From positions 71,329,997 to 71,393,996 of the forward strand of contig CM059193.1 of NCBI GenBank assembly GCA_030323885.1: a stretch of 64,000 bases of DNA, given 5' to 3'. The notes beneath the pieces are model-generated. The model was not told where the DNA came from and searched no databases. It worked only from the letters and a program-made list of their open reading frames with translations. This document shows, in pieces, positions 1-10,410 of this stretch; the first letter of the stretch is position 1, and each line of letters begins with the position of its first letter. The translations under genes were made by a program, and so were the position numbers. The stretch is from Branchipolynoe longqiensis (lineage: Eukaryota; Annelida; Polychaeta; Phyllodocida; Polynoidae).

Positions 1-710
1 AGGGTTCGGATTTAGAGTTAAATTGATAAAATTTCACTTATTGCGTATGTAATTCTATTAAATATGACAGCATTGAATAGATTTGGGCCTAATAAATTCG
101 CTAAACCTAATATTTTTTAGGGGTAAGGTAACACCGGTTAAGCCTTTGGTGTTAGGCCTAACACTGACTCGTGCATACCATTTTTCGCCGCTAAACCGGA
201 ATTCCTGCCAAACACCGTTTTTCCTCGCTAACACTGACTCCTGCATACGGCCCCTGACATTCTGCACAATATAAGCTATAAAGATATTCCAGGCACTAAT
301 TATTAATAGGGCTTGCCGACTGGCCGAGATAGTTCTAGGTGGTGCTCGTGTACTATCAGTCCATACTCTTTGCGTAATATCGATAAGGCCAGGGGACCAT
401 GCTAAAAGGAACCCCATTGGTGGAGGAGACAAGGGGACCAGACTACTCTGCATCTCAATGGGATTCCTATCGCAGATCATTCAGCGAAAAAGGGGAAACA
501 GTCAACAATAAACAAAACCATTTCTCCCATTTCTGAAGGTACATCTGATCAAAATAAGTTTAATTATGCCATCTTAGATACATCCAACAATATTTAGCAC
601 AATTTTGGTTAGCGTAGATTACATAAATAAAAAAACCAATGATTCCGAGTGAGCCGATATGGATCTACACAAACAGTTTGGACTGATAGTACATTTTGCT
701 AAATACTAAC
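1..710. other. intron sequence, left edge; no gene seen
   Basis: This lies downstream of the ankyrin exon on the minus strand, so it is probably intron. Bases 14-110 closely resemble 12856-12950, which lies inside the GCTGCGTTTACACGG MITE, so this is probably a fragment of the same repeat family. A segment with the motif AACACTGACTC occurs twice (about 160 and 229). A 140-codon minus-strand frame at 58-480 has no splice context or recognisable motif and was not called. Confidence 0.4.
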
Positions 711-940
711 CTGTAGTAGTTGCTCCACCACCTTCTTCTGTCCATATCCACAGGCCAAGTGGAGTGCACTGCGGTGTTGATACCGGGTCTTTTTGTCAGG
801 GTTAGTGTGAGATGACTGTAACACCATGTTCACAGTGTCTGTGTCGCCTTTCTCTGCTGCGTTCACAAGTAAACTGGCGACATCAGAGTCATTCCCTGAC
901 TCGTAACTGTCGCTAGCCGTCACACTTTCAGAATACATAC
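711..940 (-). CDS. ankyrin-repeat protein, internal coding exon (second coding exon seen)
   Basis: This 230-bp exon is bounded on the minus strand by an acceptor ending TTTATAG at 941 and a donor CAG|GTTAGT at 711/710. It encodes a Ser/Asp-rich lead (SESVTASDSYESGNDSDV) and then two ankyrin-type helix-turn-helix units, with LLVNAAEKGDTDTVNMVL followed by RSALHLACGYGQKKVVEQLL. The -ALHLA-G--VV--LL pattern is the standard ankyrin consensus. It enters needing one base from the previous exon, which fits the phase-1 end of the exon at 6375-6438. Ankyrin repeats are protein-interaction scaffolds; the specific family cannot be named from two repeats. Later exons lie left of the window. Confidence 0.75.
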
Positions 941-1010
941 CTATAAATAGAATACATATATTTCGGCAAAATATCATATGCCACATGACACAGTCTCACA
1001 GGACTAGTTA

Positions 1011-1327
1011 TAGAGGGAGTGCACATGACATCATCACTCAGCAGTCAGCCATTTTGGATTACGAGCACCCTCCCTAGCCATGTTGTGAATGCATCCAGAT
1101 GCAGTAAAACATAATTTTCTAGTGTTCTGGGAGATTCTGGGCAGTTTACATCCAATGTGTTTACTTACAGCACTTTAGCAATAACTTCTGAGGCCAAACT
1201 GCTCAAAACAGTGACAAATAAACCAACAAATCAGTAAATAAGCACAGTGTAGGCAGGTGCAAGCCTTCTGTATGTAATCTAATATGACCACAGAAAGTTG
1301 TCTTGTGACGTCATTACACCCCCTCTA
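1011..1327 (+). mobile_element. Tc1/mariner-like MITE, copy 1
   Basis: The element is about 317 bp with imperfect terminal inverted repeats (TAGAGGGAGTGCACATGACA and the complement at the right end) and TA on both sides (1009-1010, 1328-1329). A second copy lies in inverted orientation at 5563-5883. It has no coding capacity. The TA duplication suggests mobilisation by a Tc1/mariner-type transposase. Confidence 0.75.
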
Positions 1328-1362
1328 TAGTATTACTATATTACCGACGTCCCCATATACAT

Positions 1363-2000
1363 AAACAATACCCATACTCATAGAGGTGAAAAATGAATTC
1401 ACCAGAATCGAGCAACTGGAAACAGCATAGGGGGCCGCCATTTGCAATTGAAAATAACAGCTCTGATTACCTCTTTTCAATTGCAAATGGCGGCCCCTAT
1501 ATGGAGGCTGGCATTTTCGAGGCACCAGACAACTCAGGTGATGGTCGGTCCTAAGCATTGCTTATTCATATTAGTATATAGTACCGACCCAGCCAGTGGG
1601 GAGGCTAAGGACTGACACGTCTGTATATGTACATAAACAATACCCATACTCATAGAGGTGGAAAATAAATCATAAGCATATTCAGTGCTGAAAGGAGAGA
1701 GACAACTAGCCACGGTTGAACTTGTCTGAGCCCGTTTGAACTTGCCGGAAATGGACTTTCCTCTTCTCGTTTTCGCGAGAACTCAGTGTCAGCCAATCAG
1801 AGCTGTTCTTTTCGATTTCAAATGGCTGCCCCCTATGGTGGCTGCCATTTGCAATTAAAAAAAAGAGTTCTGATTGGCTGAGAACAGCTCTCACTGTCAA
1901 CCAAACAGAGCCATTCTTTTTTATTGCAAATGGCGGCCCCCATAGGGGGCAGCCATTTGCAATAGAAAAGAACAGCATTGATTGGCCCAAATTATGGAAA
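1363..2000. repeat. cluster of palindromic GGCGGCC-type repeats
   Basis: Short inverted repeats built on TTTCAATTGCAAATGGCGGC occur at about 1427-1497, 1818-1860 and 1915-1975, each separated by AACAGCTCTGATT-like spacers. The segment ACATAAACAATACCCATACT is duplicated at about 1367 and 1633. A related piece lies at 3865-3925. This is intron 1 of the ankyrin gene. I do not recognise the family; it looks like a nested or tandem set of small foldback elements. Confidence 0.5.
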
Positions 2001-2361
2001 GGTCATCCATTATTTTCTTAGTAGTTTCTTGTTCAGACATTGTCACACATTTATGTATCTTTTGCACAGATTTAAGTGTTTGAAGTATATTTGAAATTTA
2101 TCTACATCAACCACTGGTTAAATAGTATAGTTAGACGAATCTTACCTTGGTACAGATGATGGATAACTCTTGTTTTCCCGAGGTACAAGCCTCGGGTAGT
2201 CGTGGGCTAGGGAGAAGCAAGCAACATCCGGTACGTCAATCTTTACAAAACTTATTAAGGATAAAAATGCGGTTAATGATTGGAATCCCTCATGTTTTCT
2301 TTTTGGCACAAGCAAACGTAATAGTCGTGACTGGGTGTGGTGGGTGGGCCCTAGCCCACGA

Positions 2362-2838
2362 CTACCCGAGGCAATCCGTGTCGGTAGTCATGGAATCCGA
2401 CGAAGAGTCGGAAGAAGAAGACTTCTTCTTTTTCTTCTTCTTCTTTGACTTAGACTTCTTCACTTTCTTGGGCTTTCGGGATTTACTACGTTTTCGGTAG
2501 TACTCATCGCCTTCCGATGAATCCCTCTTCGTCTTCTTAGACTTCGCAGACTGTACCACCTCAGAGTCGGTCGACTGCTGCGCACGCGAGGCATCTTCCC
2601 ACTCCGACTCGGAGTCCGAAACCTGATGCCGGCGTTTCCGTGACCGAAAGTCAGGGGGCTGCCTGGGATCCGGTAACAACTGTTGAAGCTGCTCACGTAT
2701 CATCTGGGCAATCTTGTCTTCCTTACTGGAGAGCCCTGCCCTAGGTGAAGAACCCTCAGACTGGCCCGAAGCCAATGCAGGGTTCTCCTCGCGGTCTGAT
2801 GTGGGCGATGCCCCCGCGCTACTCTGCTTCGCCGCCAT
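2362..2838 (-). pseudogene. DIRS gag-like protein, C-terminally truncated
   Basis: This 158-residue frame begins MAAKQSSAGASP. It has the layout of the intact gag-like protein at 15075-16409: an acidic/Ser-Pro N-terminus, a SDSESEWEDA motif (compare DDDWEDWSEED), GDEYYRKRSK (compare GDEFTKANKKR), then a poly-Lys run and a poly-Ser/Asp run. Coding similarity stops abruptly after the Ser/Asp run, where the element is joined to its terminal palindrome. The conserved TTTMMRETLKGHF half is lost. The Lys-rich block could act as a nuclear localisation signal; that is inference. Confidence 0.7.
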
Positions 2839-3512
2839 ATCGACGTGCCTAAAACGAAGGAAAAACACGTTTTTAGACCAAAATTAAGTCGCATCTAGCC
2901 AACAGGGCAGAGGTACAAGTGCTTAGCAGCACTATAAAGCATAATAACTGTATTTACACCAGTTTATGCGAGGCGTATAAGCTAAATTTGATTCGAAAGC
3001 ATTACAGCTGGGAGTCCCAAGCTGCTGCCAACGATGGGGTAGGACCAGTGTAGGTGCCTCCCACTCCCTCTGTGTTCTACACTTCTCCTTCCTGTGGCTT
3101 CTGCACCAACAAGACGAAGAAAATGCTAAAACACTCGGGGGTTCGCCTAAACCTTGAGAAATCTATTAAAACCAGACACTTAAGGCATCGATTTCCCATT
3201 TCTAGCTAAACGAAGATTGACTCCTGTCAATCCGCTCTCCGTTCGGCAACGGGCGGCAAAAACAAATGGCGGTGTTGTCATAGACTTACGCACCGGCAAA
3301 GCTACGCACAAAGGCTACAAAACGACAAATAATCGTTCAAAATGCTACTCAAAGCGACAAATATGTGCGTAAAACATTTATAAACAATTCCTCCAAATAT
3401 TTAACGCGTACTTACTCGTTAACGCGTCAAAATCTTGCAAAAACTGCTCGTACAACTCGTAACGTCCTCCCGTTACGAGTGGAATATGCTAATTGACGTA
3501 CCGGATGTTGCT

Positions 3513-3561
3513 TGCTTCTCCCTCGGCCTCGAGTAGCCGAGGCGGTGTACCGAGGTAAAAT
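3513..3561 (-). repeat. left inverted terminal repeat of DIRS copy 1
   Basis: On the minus strand this reads ATTTTACCTCGGTACACC..., with GCCTCGGCTA and AGGGAGAAGCAAGCAACATC following. It matches the left end of the copy at 14331. It marks the 5' end of this minus-strand element. Confidence 0.7.
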
Positions 3562-3752
3562 CACACAATATCAGTACATAAAGAATGGGAAACTCATCCT
3601 GCAAGGGTATGCTCGATATGGGACAGTGGTCACCCGATTTTACTCCTTTCCTCGCTGTGGACCCTTCTCAAATAAATTCACCAGAATCCAGAAACCGGAA
3701 ACAGCCCGTCGGTCCGCCGCAAACAGAGTGAATGACAGCAATTGGTTAATAA

Positions 3753-3985
3753 TGGATGTATTCCACTGGGACCTTTCCATCCGCATAATTTAGGCTCCAC
3801 CCACCTGCACAGTGAACTCAGTTTTCCAATGGAAATAGGACTAGTCAATGGCTTCAGATTTCAGCCATTCAGAACTGTTCTTTTCAATTGCAAATGGCTG
3901 CACCCTATGGGGACCACCATTTGAAAACAAATATTTTGATAAATATTTTGATATTTGCATGGAAGGGCCCAGTCGAATACATCCA
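3753..3985 (+). mobile_element. MITE of the TTCGACTGGGCC family, copy 1
   Basis: It begins GGATGTATTCCACTGGGACC and ends GGGCCCAGTCGAATACATCC, which are inverted copies of each other with a few mismatches. A second family member is at about 6855-7024. The interior includes a fragment of the CAAATGGCTGC palindromic repeat (3865-3925). Non-coding. Confidence 0.6.
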
Positions 3986-5562
3986 ATAATATACTTGTGT
4001 TGAATCGCATAATTATAAATAAATAATTCTCCGACGTTTATATGTATATGTCAATAGACTAGTTCATAATCCCAAACTTTCATGTTTATGCTAAATTGTT
4101 CTGTATTTCTATTATTTTAGTTTTGCCTGCAGGTATCGGCAAATTCAATGGCCGCAAACATTTTGAAGGATTACTGCTGGCCGTCACAGTTACTCATCTT
4201 ATACTCACTACTATCAGAAGCTAGGGTCCTGGCAAGTGTCTGCCAGTCTACCCCCCCCACCCCCCCACTAAATACCAAAACACCTCATAAGTAAGAAAGG
4301 GAAGACAAGTCACACAAGATTGACAGTGATAAGGTTGAGCTTCATTGCTACAACTCTTGTTCACCTACTAATGACCTGCCACCCTGACTCACTTACAACC
4401 TGCCACACAGACCCACATAGTTTCTGCTTGTTTGGTCTAATTCAGTGCCTACAGCCCATTGAACCTAAGTTATATGGGTGTTATACACAGCTCAGTGGTG
4501 AACTGCTTCTTTTGGTATCTCTAGAGTGAGTGTGTCTGTTTAGCAAGTGCAAGGAGTAAAAGGGTGACTGGGCTCACACAGCCAGCCAATCAGACACCTC
4601 TGCAGTCTGGGAGGGGCGGCACCCCACAGGGGCACCTGTCACTCAACCCCAGTGCAGGTGGTGTCCCTAATATATGCAGAATGGCTGGGTGTGCTTAACC
4701 AGCGGTCCTGTGGTAACAAGTAGTCATCATACAGTTACAATAAACATTAATATATGCTCCTCCTCCATTTGCACTCTTCCTGGTGCATGGAGGGTACATT
4801 TCTATCATTAATAACCGTATCTTAATATCCGGACATCATACTGCAATCCCGGTCATTGCGCGACATAACATTTCCACACAGTTTTTTATGTCACACAACG
4901 AGTGGGCACACATTGCGTCACTATTACATAACAATGGTGCCCGACTCCGTCGTCCGAGATATTGATATGATTCCAAGCTTGTTTATCATGACCGAAAGAC
5001 CGTATATTTTAACAATTTGTTTTGCTCTCCACGCCGTTTTCAGCGCATGCACAGTCGGAATTACAAACTAGTCTATTCCGTGGAAACACCAAGCAGTGGT
5101 CGGTCCTATCCATTGCTTATTCATATTATTATTAGTACTACACTTGACAGTGGACTAGTACTAGGTATGTGTGCATCACAATGTTTCCCCGGCTATCGCG
5201 TGCGCCGAGTCTCGTTTTCGTTTTGGCAGCGAGGCAACTAGCCAACAATACACCCCTCAGGAATCCTCTTTGTGTGAATTATTTTCTATTTTAAGAGCTA
5301 TACAAACAGTTTGATGACCTAGATCACAAGTTGGTCATTCAATTGAAACTATTCATATTGTGAAAGTGTCCAAATTCTGCTTTCATTATTAAGCTCAAGC
5401 CAGGTCATCAAAGTCATCATAATTACTACTGAATGTGAGTGTAATATTAGTTAAAAATATGACTGCATCATTGTTTGATTATTTATCCGATGATTTGTGA
5501 TGTTTTATTGAAATTGATGGATGTGATTAATACTTATTAGACCAGCCGTACCATGTATTCTA
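3986..5562. other. intron sequence without recognised gene
   Basis: This holds a C-rich run at about 4251-4268 and short pieces shared with 31658-31770 (ATCGGCAAATTCAATGGCCG at about 4135 and GTTTTCAGCGCATGCACAGT at about 5035), which indicates a dispersed repeat. Short frames at 4320, 4783, 4856 and 5017 lack splice or domain support. Confidence 0.4.
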
Positions 5563-5883
5563 TAGAGGGGTGTAATGACGTCATGAGGCAACTTTCGGTG
5601 GCCATATTGGATTACATACAGAAGGCTGGCAACTGCCTACACTGTGCTTATTTATGGCTTTGTTGGTTTATTTGTCACTGTTTTAAGCAGTTTGACCTCA
5701 GAAGTTGTTGCTAAAGTGTTGTAAGTAAACACAGTTGATGTAAACCGCCCAGAACCTCCCAGAACACAACAAAACTGTTTTACTGCATCTGCATGCATTC
5801 ACAACATGGCTAGGGAGGGTGCTCGTAAACCAAGATGGCTGGCCGTTGACCGCTGAGTGATGACATCACGTGCACTCCCTCTA
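5563..5883 (-). mobile_element. Tc1/mariner-like MITE, copy 2 (inverted relative to copy 1)
   Basis: The sequence is the reverse complement of the element at 1011-1327 over its whole length, with substitutions, and has TA at 5561-5562 and 5884-5885. Both copies lie inside the inferred first intron of the ankyrin gene, so the transcript could pair over about 320 bp. Confidence 0.75.
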
Positions 5884-6374
5884 TATCGAATGGATGCATA
5901 ATGGGCGATTATATAAACATTTGGACCACTTAATTCGGTCCCACTGTCTGTCAATTTAGAGAGGTTTTACCGTAAGTCTGTATTAATCGCATAATTGTTG
6001 CTGGGTTAATCTTAGATCAAGAAATAAGAAAACTAAACAACTTTTACTGAACCCCATAATCAGTCAAATTTGGTCACAAAATTCTATTGTTTTTCCATTA
6101 ACTTTATATTAAGTCCAGTTTACAGAGATTAGGCTACTTTTACATCACAAAAATCAAGTAGTACTACTACTACTACTAGTAGTACTACTCAGTCTCAGGC
6201 TCTCAGACTCAGTCTCAGCTCAGGAGTAGGGGCCTACACGGCTACAGACTGCAGTACAGTAGTATTGCTGTCAATGTTACAGATCCTGTAACGATGATAT
6301 ACTAACTGACGCTAGGGACAGTGGATTCGAATACTGCATAGCATTCTAAATTATAGTCAAAATATACTGCGTAC
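5884..6374. other. 5' part of ankyrin-gene intron 1
   Basis: Non-coding. It contains a short palindromic CTA/TAG trinucleotide tract near 6160-6190. The donor of the first coding exon is at 6374-6373 on the minus strand. Confidence 0.4.
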
Positions 6375-6438
6375 CATTTTCGGGAGAATAAAATTGAAAG
6401 GAGTCCATCGCCGATTCGTTGCTATTGAAGTCCGCCAT
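6375..6438 (-). CDS. probable first coding exon of the ankyrin-repeat gene
   Basis: On the minus strand ATGGCGGAC at 6438 begins the frame MADFNSNESAMDSFQFYSPE followed by N and the first base of a Gly codon. The exon then stops at a donor, ATG|GTACGC, at 6375/6374. The one-base overhang completes the GT that opens the exon at 940, giving ...PEN-G-MYSESVT. The sequence on both sides of the join is Ser/Asp/Glu-rich, which supports the link. The start has a good context (AACATGG). An in-frame ATG ten codons upstream (6468, MSSVLGNVNN) follows a stop, so either start is possible. There is no transcript evidence. Confidence 0.55.
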
Positions 6439-6854
6439 GTTGTTGACATTTCCGAGGACACTACTCATACTTCTCGATCAGCGCCGTCAAGTGATGATTT
6501 CCGTGTTGAGCCGAATTACAGCATTCAACCACCTCTAATTGGTTCAACATGGATCCACCAGGTGTAAAAACATGCACCGAGGGACGGAAAGGTTGGAACT
6601 AGTACGTGGAACTCACACTGGACGGTCCACTTTCATGTTCATATAAATTATGACACAATTTAAATGAACTAATTTAGGTGTGGTTATGCTTGGTCACGTA
6701 CATTAACATATATATATTAAAATTAATCAGCAATTATAATTTTACGACTACAAATACAACCAACGTTGTTATTACAAGATAACCAGAACATACCCAAAAT
6801 ACCACAGGATTCATTGACCGAAAACATTATTATCCATAGTTACTCCCAAGCACT
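6439..6854. other. 5' flank of the ankyrin gene; intergenic
   Basis: This is the likely promoter side of the minus-strand gene. No TATA-type element is placed convincingly. AT-rich simple sequence occurs near 6706-6720. Confidence 0.3.
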
Positions 6855-7024
6855 GGGGCATTCGACTGGGCCCTTTCTATCCAAAAGATTTACAGATGGA
6901 ACAGATGGAGCCACATACACACATCCAAATCATCGGTATATGAACCCACTTCCGGTCACAGTCGAATAGGAATTTGTTCGGAAATATTTTGATATTCGGA
7001 TAGAGAGGCCCAGTCGAATGCTCC
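6855..7024 (+). mobile_element. MITE of the TTCGACTGGGCC family, copy 2
   Basis: It starts GGCATTCGACTGGGCCCTTT and ends AGAGGCCCAGTCGAATGC, an inverted-repeat pair with about 100 bp between the arms. Related to 3753-3985. Non-coding. Confidence 0.6.
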
Positions 7025-7649
7025 CACTGTCTACTGTGGGTCGGGGTGAATGTTTGATCTATTTTGACCTCAACATTGATTTAGCATACAATATCCCCAT
7101 GAGGCCATGTTGCATTCTTTACAACTATCACTAGTTATCCCAGTGTACTATGGGAATTTTAGACATGCGTGTTCGCCAAAACGATTGGAATCAAATAACC
7201 AAATTGTGCTTTTGCCAAACATGTTCAGGGATATATCTCTAAAGATTAATATATATATATTATATATTTTACCTCGGTATGAGCCTCGGATAGTCGTGGG
7301 TCAGGGAGAAGGAAGCACATCCGGGTTCAGCAATTTTTTACATACTTAATCAGATAAAAAATTATCTTCAAATTCTATGGATATTAATCTGTTCTCGTTT
7401 CGGCACAAGCCAACGTCATAGTCGTGGTAGGGTTGGGTGGGAGGGCCCTGACCCACGACTATCCGAGGCTGGTACCTCAGGAAAAAAAAGTTATCCATAA
7501 TCTGTACCCAGGTAAGATTCATATAACTATACTATTTTACCTCGGTACTCCGCCTCTGGCTACTCGTAGTCCAGGGAGAACTTTATGTAAACTCCTTTTT
7601 TTATCCTCTTTCATACTATTTCTTAACATGAAATGTTTCAAAACCTGTT

Positions 7650-8430
7650 TTAGTCGGTGAGCAGGCGAGTTGCTAGGCCGCGTGACTTTTCTAGCCGTTT
7701 GTTGTAATGTTTTGCAAATGGCCTAGCCGTCTTCCAGCCGGCGTGCACCAGGATTCTCTTCACTTAGATTCCTAAATGTCTTGCTTTAGAGACCATGGCC
7801 CCCCTCGTTGAGTGGGATGCATAGCGTGCTGTATAGACACCTGCCTCCTTAAGCACCTTCATGGTCCATCTTGCGCGTGTGTCTCTCCAGATAGCCAACT
7901 CAAAGGTTGCCTCAGTCTTGTCTATCTCTAGTCGATCCAGAGACAATGCCACAATCGTTTGGCCTCTATGTCCCATTACTAGTAGTAACAACACAGCTAA
8001 CTTAAACCCTAGCTCCTTAATGTCTACATGTCTATTACTAGGCCATGACTTGAATAACTTAAATACTACTGACACATCCCAAAACCTATTATACTTGGGT
8101 TTGGGTGGGTTCCTCTCATATACTGACTGCATTAACCAGTGTACAACCTGATGCTTGCCAATCATCTGTCCATCTATCCTTGGTAGAATGATTTAAAGCG
8201 CACATCATGCTGAATTTATTGCACCAAATCCTAGCCCTTCATCCTCTAAAATTCTTAAGAATCTAACAATCTGAGCTATTGTAGGTTTTAATGGCTTGAC
8301 TCCTTTACTCAAACAGTGAAGTCCCCATTTCTTTAAGTAACTTGTATATAGCTTCACCGTTCCCTTTCTCCACGTGTGTGAAATGAGCCTTTCCAGTGTA
8401 ATTTTATCTAATCCAAATTGTTGCAAATGT
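7650..8430 (-). pseudogene. DIRS tyrosine recombinase (broken)
   Basis: On the minus strand QQFGLDKITLERLISHTWRK opens the N-terminal DNA-binding part. MGHRGQTIVALSLDRLEID carries the first catalytic Arg. HSTRGAM (His-x-x-Arg), HAGW and HYNKRL (nucleophile Tyr) follow. Three breaks are visible: a frame disruption near 8170-8205, an internal deletion of about 60 residues (FELAIWRDTRARW replaces the segment between ATF and ARW), and a stop replacing Ser in GIS near 7764. The stop codon of the original frame is at about 7650. It cannot be active. Confidence 0.75.
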
Positions 8431-9290
8431 TGCCTTAAAAAAGGAATGCCAAAAGCGGTGTCATTGACACATCCCGTGGACCGTCATGCAGTGGTCCGTG
8501 ATGTTGTAGGTTGTTCCTTTCTCTTGGAAACCTGAGCATGTCTTTCGGTTGTTGCATTACTGTCACTAACCATGCCTGTGTGTCCCACTCCGGTACTATG
8601 AGTACTGCATGTGAGCGATCCATCTTGATCTTCCGGACCACTCTGCTGATAATGCTGAACGGTGGAAATATGTAATAAAATTTATTATTATTATTTCAAA
8701 CCAGAGAAAATGCATCAATTCTCCAGGCTTCTGGTTCTGGATGCCAAGACACATATATTGGTAACTTCCTGTTGTTTCGTGATGCAAACAAATCAATATC
8801 TGGCTTGCCCCATGCCTGACAAATGAAATCGAAAATACTGGGATTTAACAACCATTTTAGATGATCATGGAAATGCCTGCTTTTCCTGTCCGCCAAAGTA
8901 TTCTGACTGCCTGGGATATGTGCTACTGTTAGCCATATGTCATGTTCCTCTGCCCAGTCCCAAATTAGTTTGGCTAACCGGTTACATGGTTTGGAACGAG
9001 TTCCTCCCATATTGCGTATATATACCATAGCTTTTGTATTGTCTGTTAGTACCCTTACATGATTTTTCGGCAGGTGAACTAGACTATGTAATCCTAAATA
9101 AATAGCTCTAAGCTCTAGTACATTTATGTGGTCGGAGATTTCATTTTCCATCCACCGCCCACCTGTCGCCTGATGGTCTCTATGAGCCCCCCATCCTTCT
9201 AGCGAAGCGTCAGTCATAACTGTCGTATTGGATTTGCCCATTCTAATGGGGTTGGGTGAATTGTCTATGTATGATAGCCACCACATGATA
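8431..9290 (-). pseudogene. DIRS RNase H plus methyltransferase-like region
   Basis: The frame at 8696-9286 shows an apparently intact RNase H: MTDASLEGWGAH (first Asp), NVLELRAIYLGL (Glu), VLTDNTKAMVYI (Asp) and LADRKSRHFHDH (Asp). It continues into PDIDLFASRNN and YVSWHPEPEAWRIDAFSLV, the start of the domain called methyltransferase-like in DIRS1/PAT elements. An ATT-rich insertion at about 8679-8695 shifts the frame, after which YFHRSALSAEW-like shadow sequence appears. The remainder (KIKMDRSHAVLIVPEWDTQAW) is in another frame at 8435-8641. Confidence 0.75.
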
Positions 9291-9299
9291 TCCTCTCTT

Positions 9300-10200
9300 T
9301 AATCATCACAAATAATACAAAACCATAGCAATGAGGTTTCAAATTATTATTACTAGTGTTTATAAAGCAAGTGGCATGTGAAATGTCCTAAAAATGTCAA
9401 GCTTTGTGTGGAAAATATTTGATTTGGGAGTCAGATTAGTTTCCATGCTATACTGCTATTTATTGAGCGTGAGCATCATTTGACCTACTTAAAAATGTCA
9501 GAATATGTTTATTTTCAATTATTCAGATGCAAAAGGACATACACATTGAGGAAGCTTGTACATAGGACTTTGAGAGCATTTTGATTTTGTGGTACTGATA
9601 TCACGGTATTGGTACACAACTTCTGAGAACGACCCACATATATTACTCACAGAAAAGTTGCGTGACTGACTGCTTTAAAATTGTAATAATAGTTGTCCCA
9701 TTCTCTCCAGACTAACCATTGGTGATATTAGATATATATTTTGTGTTATTGGTCTCATTGGGTCAACAACTTTATGTGACTCTGTGTATACTATTATACA
9801 CCATTAATATACCATAATATACATTAATATACCATAATATACATTAACATACCATAATATACTATAATATACCGTTATATAGCATTATATGACATTGTAT
9901 ACCACTATATATGTACCATTATATACCAATTTATACCATTATTATATGATTATATACCGCAAGATTTCTCCGAAGTGTAGGACACAAATGGGGCGGGGGA
10001 CTCCACCAATGCGTCGGTGAGGAGGAAATCAGAACACAGAAACATGCGCTATGCATCACACCATAGTATATATACTATTATATTATATACAATATTATAC
10101 TATATATATATAATGAACAGCCAACCAAGTCTGGCAACAACAAATCCTGACCATTGGCAATTTAATTATGGACAAACGCACGAAGGAATTCAAGAAGACT
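9300..10200. other. intergenic, AT-rich; no gene seen
   Basis: Bases 9787-9960 are a degenerate tandem array on the theme TACCATAATATACATTA. Bases 10062-10112 are also TA-rich. No coding frame with support. Confidence 0.45.
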
Positions 10201-10410
10201 GCTGCGCGTGAAACTGATTTTCGGCACGTGTCACCCAAACGACCCAATCGGATTGGCCATCTACCGGTTCGACCTACGCTGTAGTGTTTGTACGGGGACC
10301 AGTCTAGTCTTGATTTTGGAGTTGTTGTTGATGCCAAGAGTTCTGATTATTTGACACGTGTGTATCAATCATCTCACATGCGATCAATCAACTGAACAGT
10401 CTGCTCAAAA
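10201..10410 (+). promoter_or_regulatory. putative 5' flank/5' UTR of the ZIP gene with two CACGTG boxes
   Basis: Two CACGTG palindromes (E-box type) occur at 10225-10230 and 10355-10360, upstream of the start codon at 10411. I found no clear TATA box and no perfect metal-response element (TGCRCNC). The transcription start is unknown. Confidence 0.25.

Larger units (their letters stand above)
2124..3561 (-). mobile_element. DIRS1-like element copy 1, internally deleted
   Basis: The left part (2124-2374) is the terminal palindrome module starting AGTATAGTTAGACGAATC. At about 2375 it joins directly to the middle of a gag frame on the minus strand. The element ends at 3513-3561 with the complement of the left inverted terminal repeat (ending ACCGAGGTAAAAT). 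Compared with the copy at 14331-19720, the RT, RNase H, methyltransferase-like and recombinase regions and the right inverted repeat are missing as one block. It is a non-autonomous derivative lying in intron 1 of the ankyrin gene, on the same strand. Confidence 0.75.
7266..9299 (-). mobile_element. DIRS1-like element copy 2, 5'-truncated
   Basis: Read on the minus strand it contains RNase H (9286 down), the methyltransferase-like region, the tyrosine recombinase (8430 to 7650), the right inverted repeat (about 7542-7590, plus-strand ATTTTACCTCGGTACTCC) and the terminal palindrome module (7266-7541). The element stops at about 9299, just upstream of the RNase H domain, so gag and RT are missing. 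It lies in the 4 kb between the two host genes. Confidence 0.75.

Noticed and set aside
58..480. 140-codon minus-strand frame as a further exon of the ankyrin gene
   Set aside because: No ankyrin pattern, no convincing splice sites at the ends, and composition like surrounding intron.
2460..2894. Arg-rich minus-strand frames overlapping the DIRS gag
   Set aside because: Out-of-frame shadows of the gag-like coding sequence.
7404..7660. Frame of 78 codons at the DIRS palindrome as a short gene
   Set aside because: It runs across the terminal palindrome and right repeat of DIRS copy 2; non-coding.
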